A stretch of DNA of 64,000 bases from Candidatus Omnitrophota bacterium (GCA_026387315.1 JAPLLY010000007.1:1-64000); one strand, 5' to 3'; numbered from the stretch's first letter, positions 1-8,781 are shown. Made by a program: numbers and translations. Notes: generated by a model not told the origin, from the letters alone.

Positions 1-1
1 A

Positions 2-826
2 ACCTGGTCCTCTTCAAACACCTATATCTGGCAGACATCATCAGCGGATAAGGGAGCAGTAAGCATTACCTGTGAAGTAAAAGACCCAAGCTCCAACCTA
101 ACCTCAAAAACCATCTCCCTACGCATCCTCGACCCCACTATCCAGGAAGTCTTAGCAAAAGTAGCGGATAATTATGCCAAAATCTTTGACTTTAGCGCGG
201 ATATGACTTTATCCTCAACCTTAAACACTAAGCCCTTTGGAACAACTGACTACTGCCACTACTACTTCCAAGCCCCGAATAAGGAGAAGACAGAGTCGTT
301 TAATGATGCTACGAGAGGAGTAAAGACAGAAATAGTAATTGTGGATAACTCGACAATGTATTTTATTGATCCAGTAAATAAAAATAAAGAACAAGTTGAT
401 TTGCTAAGTGACACAGGTGTATCTAGTGATCAATTTAGCCAAATGGATATTTATTACAACCTAGATAATTTTTTAATAAATCATGATGTCATAATAGATG
501 GCCTTAAAACAGATTTTAATAATCTGATAATTGTTATTAATGCAGCGCCCAAGATAAAAAATGATTTGTATTCCAGGATAGAAATATATGTTGATTATGA
601 AAAAGGCCTAATCGTAAAAATGCTCCATTATAAAAATGATGAATTGCCTCAAATTCTGGAAGCGCTGGGAAGCCAGAAGATGGCTAATGGAGCATGGGTA
701 GTAAATAAACTTAGGAAAAATCCCAATTTTACCGCGGGAAATTTGATGGTTACCTTAACTTATGAAAATATAAAAATAAATTCTGGATTAAGCGACGTGG
801 TTTTTGATCCAGCTCAACAATATTAA
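2..826 (+). CDS. Secreted protein, Ig/PKD-like module followed by LolA-like lipoprotein-carrier-type domain (5' partial; the frame is open from the window edge, before the listed ORF start at 203)
   Basis: Frame 2 is open from base 2 (TWSSSNTYIWQTSSADKGAVSITCEVKDPSSNLTSKTISLRILDP...) into the listed ORF; beta-rich LolA-like C-terminal part. Confidence 0.6.
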   Translation, partial: TWSSSNTYIWQTSSADKGAVSITCEVKDPSSNLTSKTISLRILDPTIQEVLAKVADNYAKIFDFSADMTLSSTLNTKPFGTTDYCHYYFQAPNKEKTESFNDATRGVKTEIVIVDNSTMYFIDPVNKNKEQVDLLSDTGVSSDQFSQMDIYYNLDNFLINHDVIIDGLKTDFNNLIIVINAAPKIKNDLYSRIEIYVDYEKGLIVKMLHYKNDELPQILEALGSQKMANGAWVVNKLRKNPNFTAGNLMVTLTYENIKINSGLSDVVFDPAQQY

Positions 827-835
827 AGGAGAAAT

Positions 836-1360
836 ATGGAAGATAATATTTTAATCAAGAAAAAAGCAAGGAAAGCGGCGTTTATTGTAGGATGGGCTAC
901 TTTAATTGGTTTTTCTTTTTTATTATTTATGCCAAGTATTTATATGAATCCTTTTACTTGGTATTTTATATCTGGCTATATATTAGTTTTCCCTTTAGGT
1001 TTGTTAGGTGCGTATATTTTGGGCCTAATTACCTATAGTATTTTCAAGCGTTTCATAAAGAATAGGCTTCAATATAGAAGCATTCTTTGTATTTTAATAA
1101 TAATTTCACTCATAGCTGGATTTATGTTGCAAGTATTTATAGTATCCCGTTTAACAAGAACCCCTCCTTATAAGAATGAAATTGATACAAACCAAGATGG
1201 CAAGATCGATAAGTGGATATATGATAAAGATTCTTCGACAATTTCTGAAACAGACACTGATTATGATGGTACTCCTGATGTGAGAAAGTACTATGATAAT
1301 GGGGAATTAGTTAAAACAGAAAAAATCACGGATTTAAATAAAAATGTTCAAAAGAAATAA
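836..1360 (+). CDS. Multi-pass membrane protein with C-terminal EF-hand-like Asp-rich repeats
   Basis: Several hydrophobic segments; DTNQDGKIDKW and DTDYDGTPDVRKYY motifs; SD AAGGAG upstream. Confidence 0.65.
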   Translation: MEDNILIKKKARKAAFIVGWATLIGFSFLLFMPSIYMNPFTWYFISGYILVFPLGLLGAYILGLITYSIFKRFIKNRLQYRSILCILIIISLIAGFMLQVFIVSRLTRTPPYKNEIDTNQDGKIDKWIYDKDSSTISETDTDYDGTPDVRKYYDNGELVKTEKITDLNKNVQKK

Positions 1361-3428
1361 ATTTATTTGGTTTTCTTGTTTATTCATTTTATTTTTACTG
1401 CAAAATTGCTTTGCAGCTACTCTTGCCGATTGGAAAGATCCTAAAGCTTATAAGCCTAAACCTATACTTTTTCTGCATGGGTTTAATGCTAATTCTGGAA
1501 GTTGGCAGACAGCAATAAATAGCTTACATAAATTATATTCCAACTATCAGCCTGTTGGAACATTTTTAGAATTGATTGATTTTCAGGACAATATTGGCTC
1601 TGTGGATACTTATTTTGATGGCAGTAAGGGGTGGGCTGATGTTTTATCAGAAAAAATAAAGCAGTTATTAGATAAAACAAAATATGGCTCCTATACTACG
1701 AACTTAAATCTTGTCTCTTATTCAATGGGTGGTCTGGCGGCAAGGGAATTTCTTACTAATTCTAAATATGGCTCTGGTTATGTCGATAAGCTAATTTTGA
1801 TTGGTGTTCCTAATTTGGGTTCGCCTTTGATTTATGGCCCAAGAGGCTTATGTGAAGTTTCTAAGTTTGGTACAATGATGAGTCCTAGGTTATTTCTTAA
1901 TTTTTGTTCATTCCGCAATAACTTGAATGATTTTGCAAAGTTAATTCTGATCCCCAATCTTGAAATTTTAGATGCTGTTAAAGATATGACGCCGGGGAGT
2001 GATTTTCTTAATAAATTAAATAATCGAGCACAGCCATTCAATGTGCAATATTATGGGATATATGGGATTATAAGACATATACTAAATAGAATGTTCTTTG
2101 GAAGTTTTGAAGGAGGGGATGGTATTGTTAGTGAGAAAAGTCAACTTGGTACTGATCGTATAACCTTTAAAGAATTACCTATAAAAATTAAAGCTTTTCA
2201 TACAGCTGAGCCAGTTGTTGCAGTAACTGAAGGTAATCCGCTTCTTAAGCTTCTCGACTCCGCTTCTCCCGAATTTACTTTTGATGACCCAGTTGAAAAC
2301 TCAACCACTGAAATTAACACTAACTCAATTTCTATTAAAGGCAGGGTTTTTAAAGAATATCTGCCGGCAGATAGTGAAATTATTATCAGTGGCTTTCGGC
2401 AGGAAGACGGAGCCGTGCTTAACCGAATAAATTCTCTTCTAAAGCCTTCAAGCTTCTGGATCTCCAATAACCCCGATTCACCCGTAGCTGAATTCGACGA
2501 AACCATCGCCTTCCCCGGGCAAGGCACCTACAAAATCTCCTGCCAAATCCAAAACCCCGCCGGCCTGCTTTCAGATACAAAAGTATTTTGGGTCAAAGTA
2601 ATGACTCAGTCAACCGCTAACATAATCGTCCACGGCCATAATCCGGAAGGAAAAGAAATTAACAGCATAACGGGGTTTGCAAATACCGTTGCAGTATATG
2701 ACGGAAGTACTCGGATCGGATATGCAGGGAACACCCCGATAACTATACCTTCCGGACATCACACTATTAACGTTAAATTTAATGGTATGACTTTAACTCA
2801 GGTAATTGATATATCAAATGGAGAAACACAAGAATTAACATTTACATTTACAAGAACTGAAATAATATGGGGTAGAAGTAGTCTTAGCACTCATTATTTT
2901 GCTCCATCAGGAGCATCGGGAAGTGGTTCAGATAGTAGTAATGAACATGGTGATTATTTTGCTCGGCGTTTTTTCGAGAATTATATTTCACCAGATATTT
3001 ACTGTTATGGTGAATGGGGCGGGCCTACTTCGGGGTCTGGAACTTTTGTTACGTCTGGTTTTGCAAATACTACTGTTTCTTCTGAAGGGGTAACTGTTAA
3101 TGCACAAATTAGTTTGACTAAGGGGGCAGATTGTGCGTGGATGTATGCAGATACTAGAGTACAATGGTACGGAGTACAGGTTACGGTTATACCTCCTGTA
3201 CCTCCTACTCAGGGATTCGATGTATGGTATGACAGGAGAGTGATTATTTTTCCTGGGGGCGAACCTGAAACACTAAAATCAGGTGAACAAGTTTCTGTCA
3301 ATGCAAGTGTATATAGTGCAATAATATATGGAGAAGATAGTGTAACCGATAATCAGACAGCCTCTATTACATATACCCCAGTGAATATCAGTGATATTAT
3401 TTTATCCAGCGTACCTTACGTTGATTAA
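1344..3428 (+). CDS. Secreted lipase/esterase-like alpha/beta hydrolase with Ig-like modules
   Basis: Signal peptide; PILFLHGFNANSGSW oxyanion-hole motif; GxSxG-like LVSYSMGGLAA; downstream beta-sandwich-like segments. Confidence 0.75.
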   Translation: MFKRNKFIWFSCLFILFLLQNCFAATLADWKDPKAYKPKPILFLHGFNANSGSWQTAINSLHKLYSNYQPVGTFLELIDFQDNIGSVDTYFDGSKGWADVLSEKIKQLLDKTKYGSYTTNLNLVSYSMGGLAAREFLTNSKYGSGYVDKLILIGVPNLGSPLIYGPRGLCEVSKFGTMMSPRLFLNFCSFRNNLNDFAKLILIPNLEILDAVKDMTPGSDFLNKLNNRAQPFNVQYYGIYGIIRHILNRMFFGSFEGGDGIVSEKSQLGTDRITFKELPIKIKAFHTAEPVVAVTEGNPLLKLLDSASPEFTFDDPVENSTTEINTNSISIKGRVFKEYLPADSEIIISGFRQEDGAVLNRINSLLKPSSFWISNNPDSPVAEFDETIAFPGQGTYKISCQIQNPAGLLSDTKVFWVKVMTQSTANIIVHGHNPEGKEINSITGFANTVAVYDGSTRIGYAGNTPITIPSGHHTINVKFNGMTLTQVIDISNGETQELTFTFTRTEIIWGRSSLSTHYFAPSGASGSGSDSSNEHGDYFARRFFENYISPDIYCYGEWGGPTSGSGTFVTSGFANTTVSSEGVTVNAQISLTKGADCAWMYADTRVQWYGVQVTVIPPVPPTQGFDVWYDRRVIIFPGGEPETLKSGEQVSVNASVYSAIIYGEDSVTDNQTASITYTPVNISDIILSSVPYVD

Positions 3429-3485
3429 AGCGATAGCGGACACTTTCCGAAACAATCGGGACAGTGTACCTTTTATATAAATCCA

Positions 3486-3586
3486 GGGGACGGTTCTATT
3501 TTTCCTTAATGTCATTCCCACGAAAGTGGGAATATAAAACAGATCCCCGCTTGCGCGAGGATGACAAGAAAAATAGAACCGTCCCC
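3486..3586. repeat. Inverted REP-like element GGGGACGGTTCTATTTTT...AAAAATAGAACCGTCCCC enclosing a second GTCATTCCCACGAAAGTGGGAAT...GATGAC palindromic repeat
   Basis: Direct reading of both arms; same arm sequence recurs elsewhere in the window. Confidence 0.85.
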
Positions 3587-3617
3587 TTTATTTTTTGTTT
3601 TCTTCTTCTATGTCAGA

Positions 3618-3649
3618 ACCGTAGCGGAGGTTTAAACCTCCGCTACGGT
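3618..3649. repeat. 32-bp perfect palindrome ACCGTAGCGGAGGTTTAAACCTCCGCTACGGT
   Basis: Exact self reverse-complementarity. Confidence 0.9.
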
Positions 3650-3723
3650 CTGGGGAGAGTGGCTCTTTAATTTCACTTGATATTTATATATCACAGTGAT
3701 ATACTTTATTCGGAGGTGAAAAG

Positions 3724-3957
3724 ATGTCTGTAACTATGAATAAAGAACTTTTGATAAGGATGCCATCCTCGCTTTATAATGAGACAATTAAGATCTGCAA
3801 AAAGAGATACATATCAATGTCCTCATTTGTCCGGGAATTGATTGTTGAGCAGATAGAAAGTGCCCTTACTCTGACGGAGGAGAAAATTGCCGCAGAAGGC
3901 GAGAGGCTTTACCTGAAAAGAAAAGGCACCAATTGGAGAAAGGTAAAACGTGGGTAA
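3724..3957 (+). CDS. Ribbon-helix-helix (CopG-like) antitoxin
   Basis: Short RHH-like protein (LLIRMPSSLYNETIKICKKRYISMSSFVRELI) directly upstream of and overlapping a RelE-like ORF. Confidence 0.75.
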   Translation: MSVTMNKELLIRMPSSLYNETIKICKKRYISMSSFVRELIVEQIESALTLTEEKIAAEGERLYLKRKGTNWRKVKRG

Positions 3958-4222
3958 CTTTGAAGTCCTTTTGATGCCGGCTGCGCTAAAATTCTACAAG
4001 ACATGCCCGGAAGAACTGGCCAGGAGATTAAATAAATGTTTTGAGGATTTAGAGAGCAATCCTTTTTGGGGCCCAAACATTAAGGTGTTAAAAGGTGAAA
4101 AGAGGCGATATAGATACCGGGTAGGCGATTACCGCGTGATTTATGGAATTGACAAAGAGAATAATAAAGTCTTTGTTACTTTAATTGCCTCTCGACCCTC
4201 AGCATATAGAAACATAAATTAG
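3950..4222 (+). CDS. RelE/ParE-family toxin
   Basis: KVLKGEKRRYRYRVGDYRVIYGIDKENNKVFVTLIASR motif typical of RelE; overlaps antitoxin by 8 bp. Confidence 0.85.
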   Translation: MGNFEVLLMPAALKFYKTCPEELARRLNKCFEDLESNPFWGPNIKVLKGEKRRYRYRVGDYRVIYGIDKENNKVFVTLIASRPSAYRNIN

Positions 4223-4310
4223 ACAATTACTCCCCGCTTGATTCCCGCAAGTCATTCCCAAAATACATAATTAACATTAACAAATCATATTTGTATTATA
4301 TACTTTTAGC

Positions 4311-4665
4311 ATGAAGTATTACACGCGAAATATAGAAGATGTTCTTAAGAAAGCCGCGGCCAATTCCGCGTTTTAGTTTTGACCGGGATGCGTCAGACAG
4401 GAAAGTCTGCGCTTCTTGCATATCTTTTTCAAAAGACGCACCGCTATGTTTCTTTAGATAACCCCCGCGATTTAAAGCTTGCCCAGGAGGACCCGGAGTT
4501 ATTTTTTGATGAGTATAAAGAACCATTGATCATAGATAAAATTCAATATGCCCCGCAGCTTCTGCCGTATATTAAGATAAGAACGGATAAGTCCGCGAGT
4601 TGATAATTCCTTTCCTCTTACTAAAACTGCCCGGGCGTATAATTTAAAAGAGTTCTTGTCGGTTA
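4311..4665 (+). pseudogene. Decayed AAA ATPase of the DUF4143 type
   Basis: MKYYTRNIEDVLKKAA then stop/frameshift, then TGMRQTGKSALLAYLFQ (Walker A), YVSLDNPRDLKLAQEDPELFF, IIDKIQYAPQLLPYIKI, then truncation. Confidence 0.75.
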
Positions 4666-4698
4666 TTTAATAATTTCGTAGAAAACTTCCGATTTTTC

Positions 4699-4741
4699 TT
4701 GACAAATCCCAAATGACTGATACACTCTCTACTTAGAGAGT
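4699..4741 (+). promoter_or_regulatory. Sigma-70-like promoter TTGACA-N16-TACACT with overlapping palindrome ACTCTCTA-CT-TAGAGAGT (4724-4741)
   Basis: -35/-10 spacing and perfect dyad just upstream of a MerR-type gene. Confidence 0.65.
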
Positions 4742-4753
4742 GAGAGCAAAATC

Positions 4754-4975
4754 ATGCCTAACATATTGCTGATTAAAGATTTAGCAAGAACAACTGGTTT
4801 CTCTGTCTATACGCTTAAATTCTACTTAAAAACCGGCCTGATTAAGGAAATTAACCACAGCCCTGAAACCAGGTACCGTTATTTTGATGAATCTACTGTG
4901 GAAAGATTAAAAAAAATCCGCATTTTACAAAAAGAAGGCAAGTCGTTAAAGGAAATTAAAGATGAGTTATTATAG
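4754..4975 (+). CDS. MerR-family HTH regulator
   Basis: LLIKDLARTTGFSVYTLKFYLKTGLIKE...RYRYFDESTVERLKKIRILQKEGKSLKEIKDEL. Confidence 0.8.
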   Translation: MPNILLIKDLARTTGFSVYTLKFYLKTGLIKEINHSPETRYRYFDESTVERLKKIRILQKEGKSLKEIKDELL

Positions 4976-5777
4976 CGTCCTGGGTTTACAAAAAGAGCCG
5001 TTTTCCACAAGCCCTGACCCGGATTTTTTCTACCGATCCTCAAGCCATGAAACCGCTCTTAAGCGCCTTGAAATAACGATCAGGCTGCGCAGGGGCTTAA
5101 GTTTAATCTTAGGCGATGTAGGAGTTGGCAAAACCACCTTAATGCGCACTTTATTACAAACTTTTAAGGACGAGGATGATTTCATTTTTCATATGATTTT
5201 GGATCCTGGATATAAATCTGAATTCCAGTTTCTGCAGAGTTTGGCTAGATTATTTAACATAACAACTCCGTCTAAATCTGGGCTTGATTTTAAAGAAGCG
5301 TTGGAAAAATATCTTTTTCATCAGGGGGTAGACAGGAATAAAACTATTGTTCTCTTAATTGATGAAGGCCAGAAGATTACTTTAGAAAACCTGGAGGCCT
5401 TAAGGACGCTGCTTAATTATGAAACTAATGAGTATAAACTATTACAGCTTGTAATTATGGCTCAGGTAGAGTTACTGCCACGGGTAAAGCGAATGCGTAA
5501 TTTTATGGATAGAATTGCCTTAAAATATACGATTAATCTTTTGGACGAGCTTGAAACTAAGAAAATGGTTGAGTTTAGATTGAGCCAAGCAGGTTACCAT
5601 AACCCAACGCCATTATTTACGCTAGAGGCAATCAAATTGATTTATCAACTCACTCAAGGCCATCCCCGTAAGATTGCTATGATTTGCCATGGCGCCCTGG
5701 AGATGATCGTGATGAAGGACCAGGCGCAAGTTGACGTGCAGATACTCAATAGTTTTCTTGAAACGTATGAAAGATAA
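4962..5777 (+). CDS. ExeA/GspA-like AAA ATPase
   Basis: MSYYSVLGLQKEPFSTSPDPDFFYRSSSHETALKRLE; Walker A GDVGVGKTT. Confidence 0.88.
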   Translation: MSYYSVLGLQKEPFSTSPDPDFFYRSSSHETALKRLEITIRLRRGLSLILGDVGVGKTTLMRTLLQTFKDEDDFIFHMILDPGYKSEFQFLQSLARLFNITTPSKSGLDFKEALEKYLFHQGVDRNKTIVLLIDEGQKITLENLEALRTLLNYETNEYKLLQLVIMAQVELLPRVKRMRNFMDRIALKYTINLLDELETKKMVEFRLSQAGYHNPTPLFTLEAIKLIYQLTQGHPRKIAMICHGALEMIVMKDQAQVDVQILNSFLETYER

Positions 5778-6396
5778 TATTCCTCCTGAGGAAAAATTGC
5801 TCCGGCTTATCAGGGGCCAGAAGAAAAGCCTTATTCCCGTGTTAGCAGGAGGCAATCTAAATGCTCCTGTGCCGGTGAAAATACAGGGAGGTATTATACA
5901 AAAACGGGCTTTTAAATTTGAGAAATACCTCCCGCGGCTTAATACAAATATTTTAATCTTAATTGGCCTGGTTACCTCTTCTCTTTATCTTTTAAGCGCT
6001 TTTGCCTATCCTCTATTTGTTACCAAGAAAACTATTTTTTTGCCGGAGAAACCTCTGGATAATCTAACTGAAACAAAAGAGGCAATAAAACAGGAAGAAA
6101 TAAAGCCTTATGATTTTTATACCCAAGGCATAAAAACCAAACAAATATTCGGGGCGGCATCCGCTCAGTTAACTCAAGAATCCGCGGTTACAGTCGGAGC
6201 AAATTTAATTAAGGATATTAATCTGTTGGGTGTAATATCAGGCGATAGCCCGCAGGCGGTTATTGAAGATAAGAAGTCGCAGAAAACTTACTATGTAACT
6301 AAGGGCCAATTGATCGGTGAATTTCAGGTTGAGGATATAGGTGGCGGTAAAATCATATTAAATTATAGCGGCCAGAGGTTCGAACTAAGTATTTGA
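5767..6396 (+). CDS. GspB/GspC/PilP-like single-TM secretion accessory protein
   Basis: One TM; C-terminal LLGVISGDSPQAVIEDKKSQKTYYVTKGQLIGEFQVEDIGGGKIILNYSGQRFEL; between ExeA-like and secretin genes. Confidence 0.65.
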   Translation: MKDNIPPEEKLLRLIRGQKKSLIPVLAGGNLNAPVPVKIQGGIIQKRAFKFEKYLPRLNTNILILIGLVTSSLYLLSAFAYPLFVTKKTIFLPEKPLDNLTETKEAIKQEEIKPYDFYTQGIKTKQIFGAASAQLTQESAVTVGANLIKDINLLGVISGDSPQAVIEDKKSQKTYYVTKGQLIGEFQVEDIGGGKIILNYSGQRFELSI

Positions 6397-6412
6397 TAAA
6401 TGGGGGCTAGAT

Positions 6413-8287
6413 ATGAAAAATAAATTATTATTAATGTTGGTTTTATTGTTTTTTATATCTTCCGTTTACGCGCAGGATGAGCGCAAGGACGTGGAAAATG
6501 TTGAGCGCGCCGTTGCCGGTTCAAACAAAATTACCTTAGATGTTAAAGGTATGGATGTAGTTGATGTGTTAAAGATTATCTCTACGCGTTCAGGGATGAA
6601 TATTGTGGTAGGCAAGAACGTTATCGGAAGGGTCACTTTATTTTTAAAAGACGTAGAAATCAATGATGTTTTTGAAATAGTCATTTCCGCCAATGACCTG
6701 GCTTATGAGAAGAAGGGCAAAATCGTTAATGTTATGACGCAAAGGGACTATGAGCTGCTTTACGGAGAAAGTTTTCAGGATAAGAAACAGGCCAGGATTA
6801 TCCACTTAAAATATTCAAAAGCCGCGGATTTGGCAACAGCTCTAACCCAGTTAAAAAGCAATCTCGGAAAGGTAGTTGTGGATCAAGGATCAAACACCAT
6901 TATTTTAATAGACGGGCCGGAGAAGGCCAAAGCTATGGAAGATTTTATTAAATTAACTGACCAGCCGCTTCAGACAAAGATATTTAGCCTTAATTACGCG
7001 TTGGCCGATAAATTAAACCCCAAATTGCAGGAAGCTATTACCAAGGGCGTGGGATCAATTAGATTTGATGAACGTACGAACAAAATCGTGGTAACTGATT
7101 ATCCGGCGAAGCTCGCGGAGATTGAAGAAATGATTAAGGCTTTTGACGAAAAGACCGCGCAGGTTTTAATCGATGCTCAGATTATTGAAATCACTCCATC
7201 CGATCAATTCCAGATGGGTGTGGATTGGAACTTTTGGATTCAAAAATATTTTGATATTAAGATGGGGCTTCCTATAAACTCAGCCAAAGCCTTGATTTTG
7301 GGCACAGCAAATGCCACTCCCGCGGGGAAGGGTGAGTCCAAAGAAATCATAGATATTTTACGCACAATAGGGGACACGAAAATACTCTCCAGCCCTCGGG
7401 TGATGGCATTAAACAATCAAGAAGCCAAGATACTTGTAGGTACCAAAGAAGCCTATGTTACACAATCTACTTCACAATCCGGAACTGGAACGGAAGTAAC
7501 GGCTGATCAGGTAAATTTTGTGGATGTGGGTATCAAACTCTACGTTACTCCCACAATTAACAAAGATAATTTTGTAACGATGAAGATTAAACCTGAGATA
7601 AGCTCCAGCGAATATAAGGACTTTGGCACCACAGATACAACACATAATTTAGTCCCAATCGTTACGACCTCCGAATCAGAGACCACGGTTACGGTAAAGG
7701 ACGGAATAACCATAATCATTGCCGGCTTAAGCAAAGATAAAAGAACAAAGACCATGAAAGGAATTCCCATACTTGGAGATATTCCGTTATTAGGCTACCT
7801 TTTTAGGAGTACTGACGATAAACTGGAGAAGCGTGATTTAGTGATCCTTTTGACTCCGCACATAATGTCGGGAGAGGCTCCTTATTCGGACTTTTCAGAG
7901 ATAAGGCCTAAAGACGGAGCTGTGGCAAAAATGGTTAAGGGAGAAGTTATAATTAATAAAGTTTCTACTGATAGCGAAGAAACAGCCATGGCAGCTTTAG
8001 GTGCTGATAGCCTATGGTTAAAAAATTATTGCTTTCTTATTGTTGAGAAGATTAAGCGTTTTTCAAAGTTAAATTTACCGAAAGAGGGAAAAGGGGAGGT
8101 AATCCTTGATTTTACGGTTTCCAGTCAAGGAGACTTAGTAGATGAACCAAGAGCCCTGAATACGGCTGATGCGTCATTGGTTTCTTGGGCAGTAAAAGCG
8201 GTTAAAGATGCTTCGCCATTTCCGCCATTACCAAAAGATTTTAATAAACCTAGAGGAACATTTAGAATCACTCTATCTTATGAATAA
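6413..8287 (+). CDS. Type II/IV pilus secretin (GspD/PilQ-like) with C-terminal TonB_C-like extension
   Basis: Signal peptide, STN/N domains, secretin core (VTVKDGITIIIAGLSKDKRTKTMKGIPILGDIPLLGYLF...LVILLTPHIM); tail VILDFTVSSQGDLVDEPRALNTADASLVSWAVKAVKDASPFPPLP. Confidence 0.88.
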   Translation: MKNKLLLMLVLLFFISSVYAQDERKDVENVERAVAGSNKITLDVKGMDVVDVLKIISTRSGMNIVVGKNVIGRVTLFLKDVEINDVFEIVISANDLAYEKKGKIVNVMTQRDYELLYGESFQDKKQARIIHLKYSKAADLATALTQLKSNLGKVVVDQGSNTIILIDGPEKAKAMEDFIKLTDQPLQTKIFSLNYALADKLNPKLQEAITKGVGSIRFDERTNKIVVTDYPAKLAEIEEMIKAFDEKTAQVLIDAQIIEITPSDQFQMGVDWNFWIQKYFDIKMGLPINSAKALILGTANATPAGKGESKEIIDILRTIGDTKILSSPRVMALNNQEAKILVGTKEAYVTQSTSQSGTGTEVTADQVNFVDVGIKLYVTPTINKDNFVTMKIKPEISSSEYKDFGTTDTTHNLVPIVTTSESETTVTVKDGITIIIAGLSKDKRTKTMKGIPILGDIPLLGYLFRSTDDKLEKRDLVILLTPHIMSGEAPYSDFSEIRPKDGAVAKMVKGEVIINKVSTDSEETAMAALGADSLWLKNYCFLIVEKIKRFSKLNLPKEGKGEVILDFTVSSQGDLVDEPRALNTADASLVSWAVKAVKDASPFPPLPKDFNKPRGTFRITLSYE

Positions 8288-8301
8288 AAAATATTATTTT
8301 C

Positions 8302-8330
8302 TTGACACTGTAACTTTTTGCTGTTATTAT
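8302..8330 (+). promoter_or_regulatory. Sigma-70-like promoter TTGACA-N17-TATTAT upstream of the HU gene
   Basis: -35 at 8302-8307, -10 at 8325-8330. Confidence 0.7.
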
Positions 8331-8340
8331 ACTTAGCAAT

Positions 8341-8436
8341 ACACCCCGCGCTAAAAAGCCACCTTGCGCTTATTGGAATTGCGCCGGTGTCCCCTAGTGG
8401 GGAAGTTGCGCGGGTGTGCCTTTGTAGGCAAGGAGG
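8341..8436 (+). repeat. Nested double copy of the two-hairpin palindromic element (inner copy inserted in the loop of an outer copy), ending in AAGGAGG
   Basis: Outer CACCCCGCGCTAA[...]TTGCGCGGGTGTGCCTTTGTAGGCAAGGAGG; inner CACCTTGCGCTTATTGGAATTGCGCCGGTGTCCCCTAGTGGGGAAG; compare copies at 49321 and 51054. Confidence 0.8.
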
Positions 8437-8443
8437 ATGGAAG

Positions 8444-8716
8444 ATGACCAAAAAAGATATTGTCTTAAAAGTATCTGATGAAACTAATCTTAAGCAGATA
8501 GACGTCAAAAAAATAGTACAAAAGATATTTGATTGTATTATTGATGCCTTGATCAGGGGCGAAAAAATTGAATTACGTAATTTTGGTGTTTTCAAAGTCA
8601 AGCAAAGAAAAAGCCGCACAGGCAGAAATCCGCGTACTAATCAGGTTATCCCTGTCCCGCCCAGAAAAGTTGTAGTCTTCAAAGCTGGCTTGGAAATGAA
8701 GCAAAAGATAAAATAA
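8444..8716 (+). CDS. HU/IHF-family DNA-binding protein (start at ATG 8444, not the upstream ORF start)
   Basis: MTKKDIVLKVSDETNLKQIDVKKIVQKIFDCIIDALIRGEKIELRNFGVFKVKQRKSRTGRNPRTNQVIPVPPRKVVVFKAG; SD AAGGAGG. Confidence 0.93.
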   Translation: MTKKDIVLKVSDETNLKQIDVKKIVQKIFDCIIDALIRGEKIELRNFGVFKVKQRKSRTGRNPRTNQVIPVPPRKVVVFKAGLEMKQKIK

Positions 8717-8748
8717 AAAACGAGAGTAGATTATGATCTCCAAGGTGT

Positions 8749-8781
8749 GTCATTGCGAGGGCGAAGCCCGAAGCAATCTGG
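8749..8781. repeat. Half copy of GTCATTGCGAGG...GAAGCAATCT palindromic repeat
   Basis: Matches copies at 12129, 26201, 29771, 58766. Confidence 0.75.

Noticed and set aside
2198-2527. Minus-strand ORF (109 aa) opposite the lipase gene
   Set aside because: Antisense to a well-supported CDS, no recognisable domain; same reasoning for all listed minus-strand ORFs such as 37845-38270, 41367-41897, 47059-47424 and 45576-45923
3486-3649. Possible CRISPR array from clustered palindromes
   Set aside because: Different palindromes, no regular spacer/repeat periodicity, no cas genes
8318-8443. N-terminal extension of the HU ORF (MLLLYLAIHPALKSHLALIGIAPVSPSG...)
   Set aside because: It is the palindromic repeat read in frame; a strong SD and canonical HU start lie at 8431/8444
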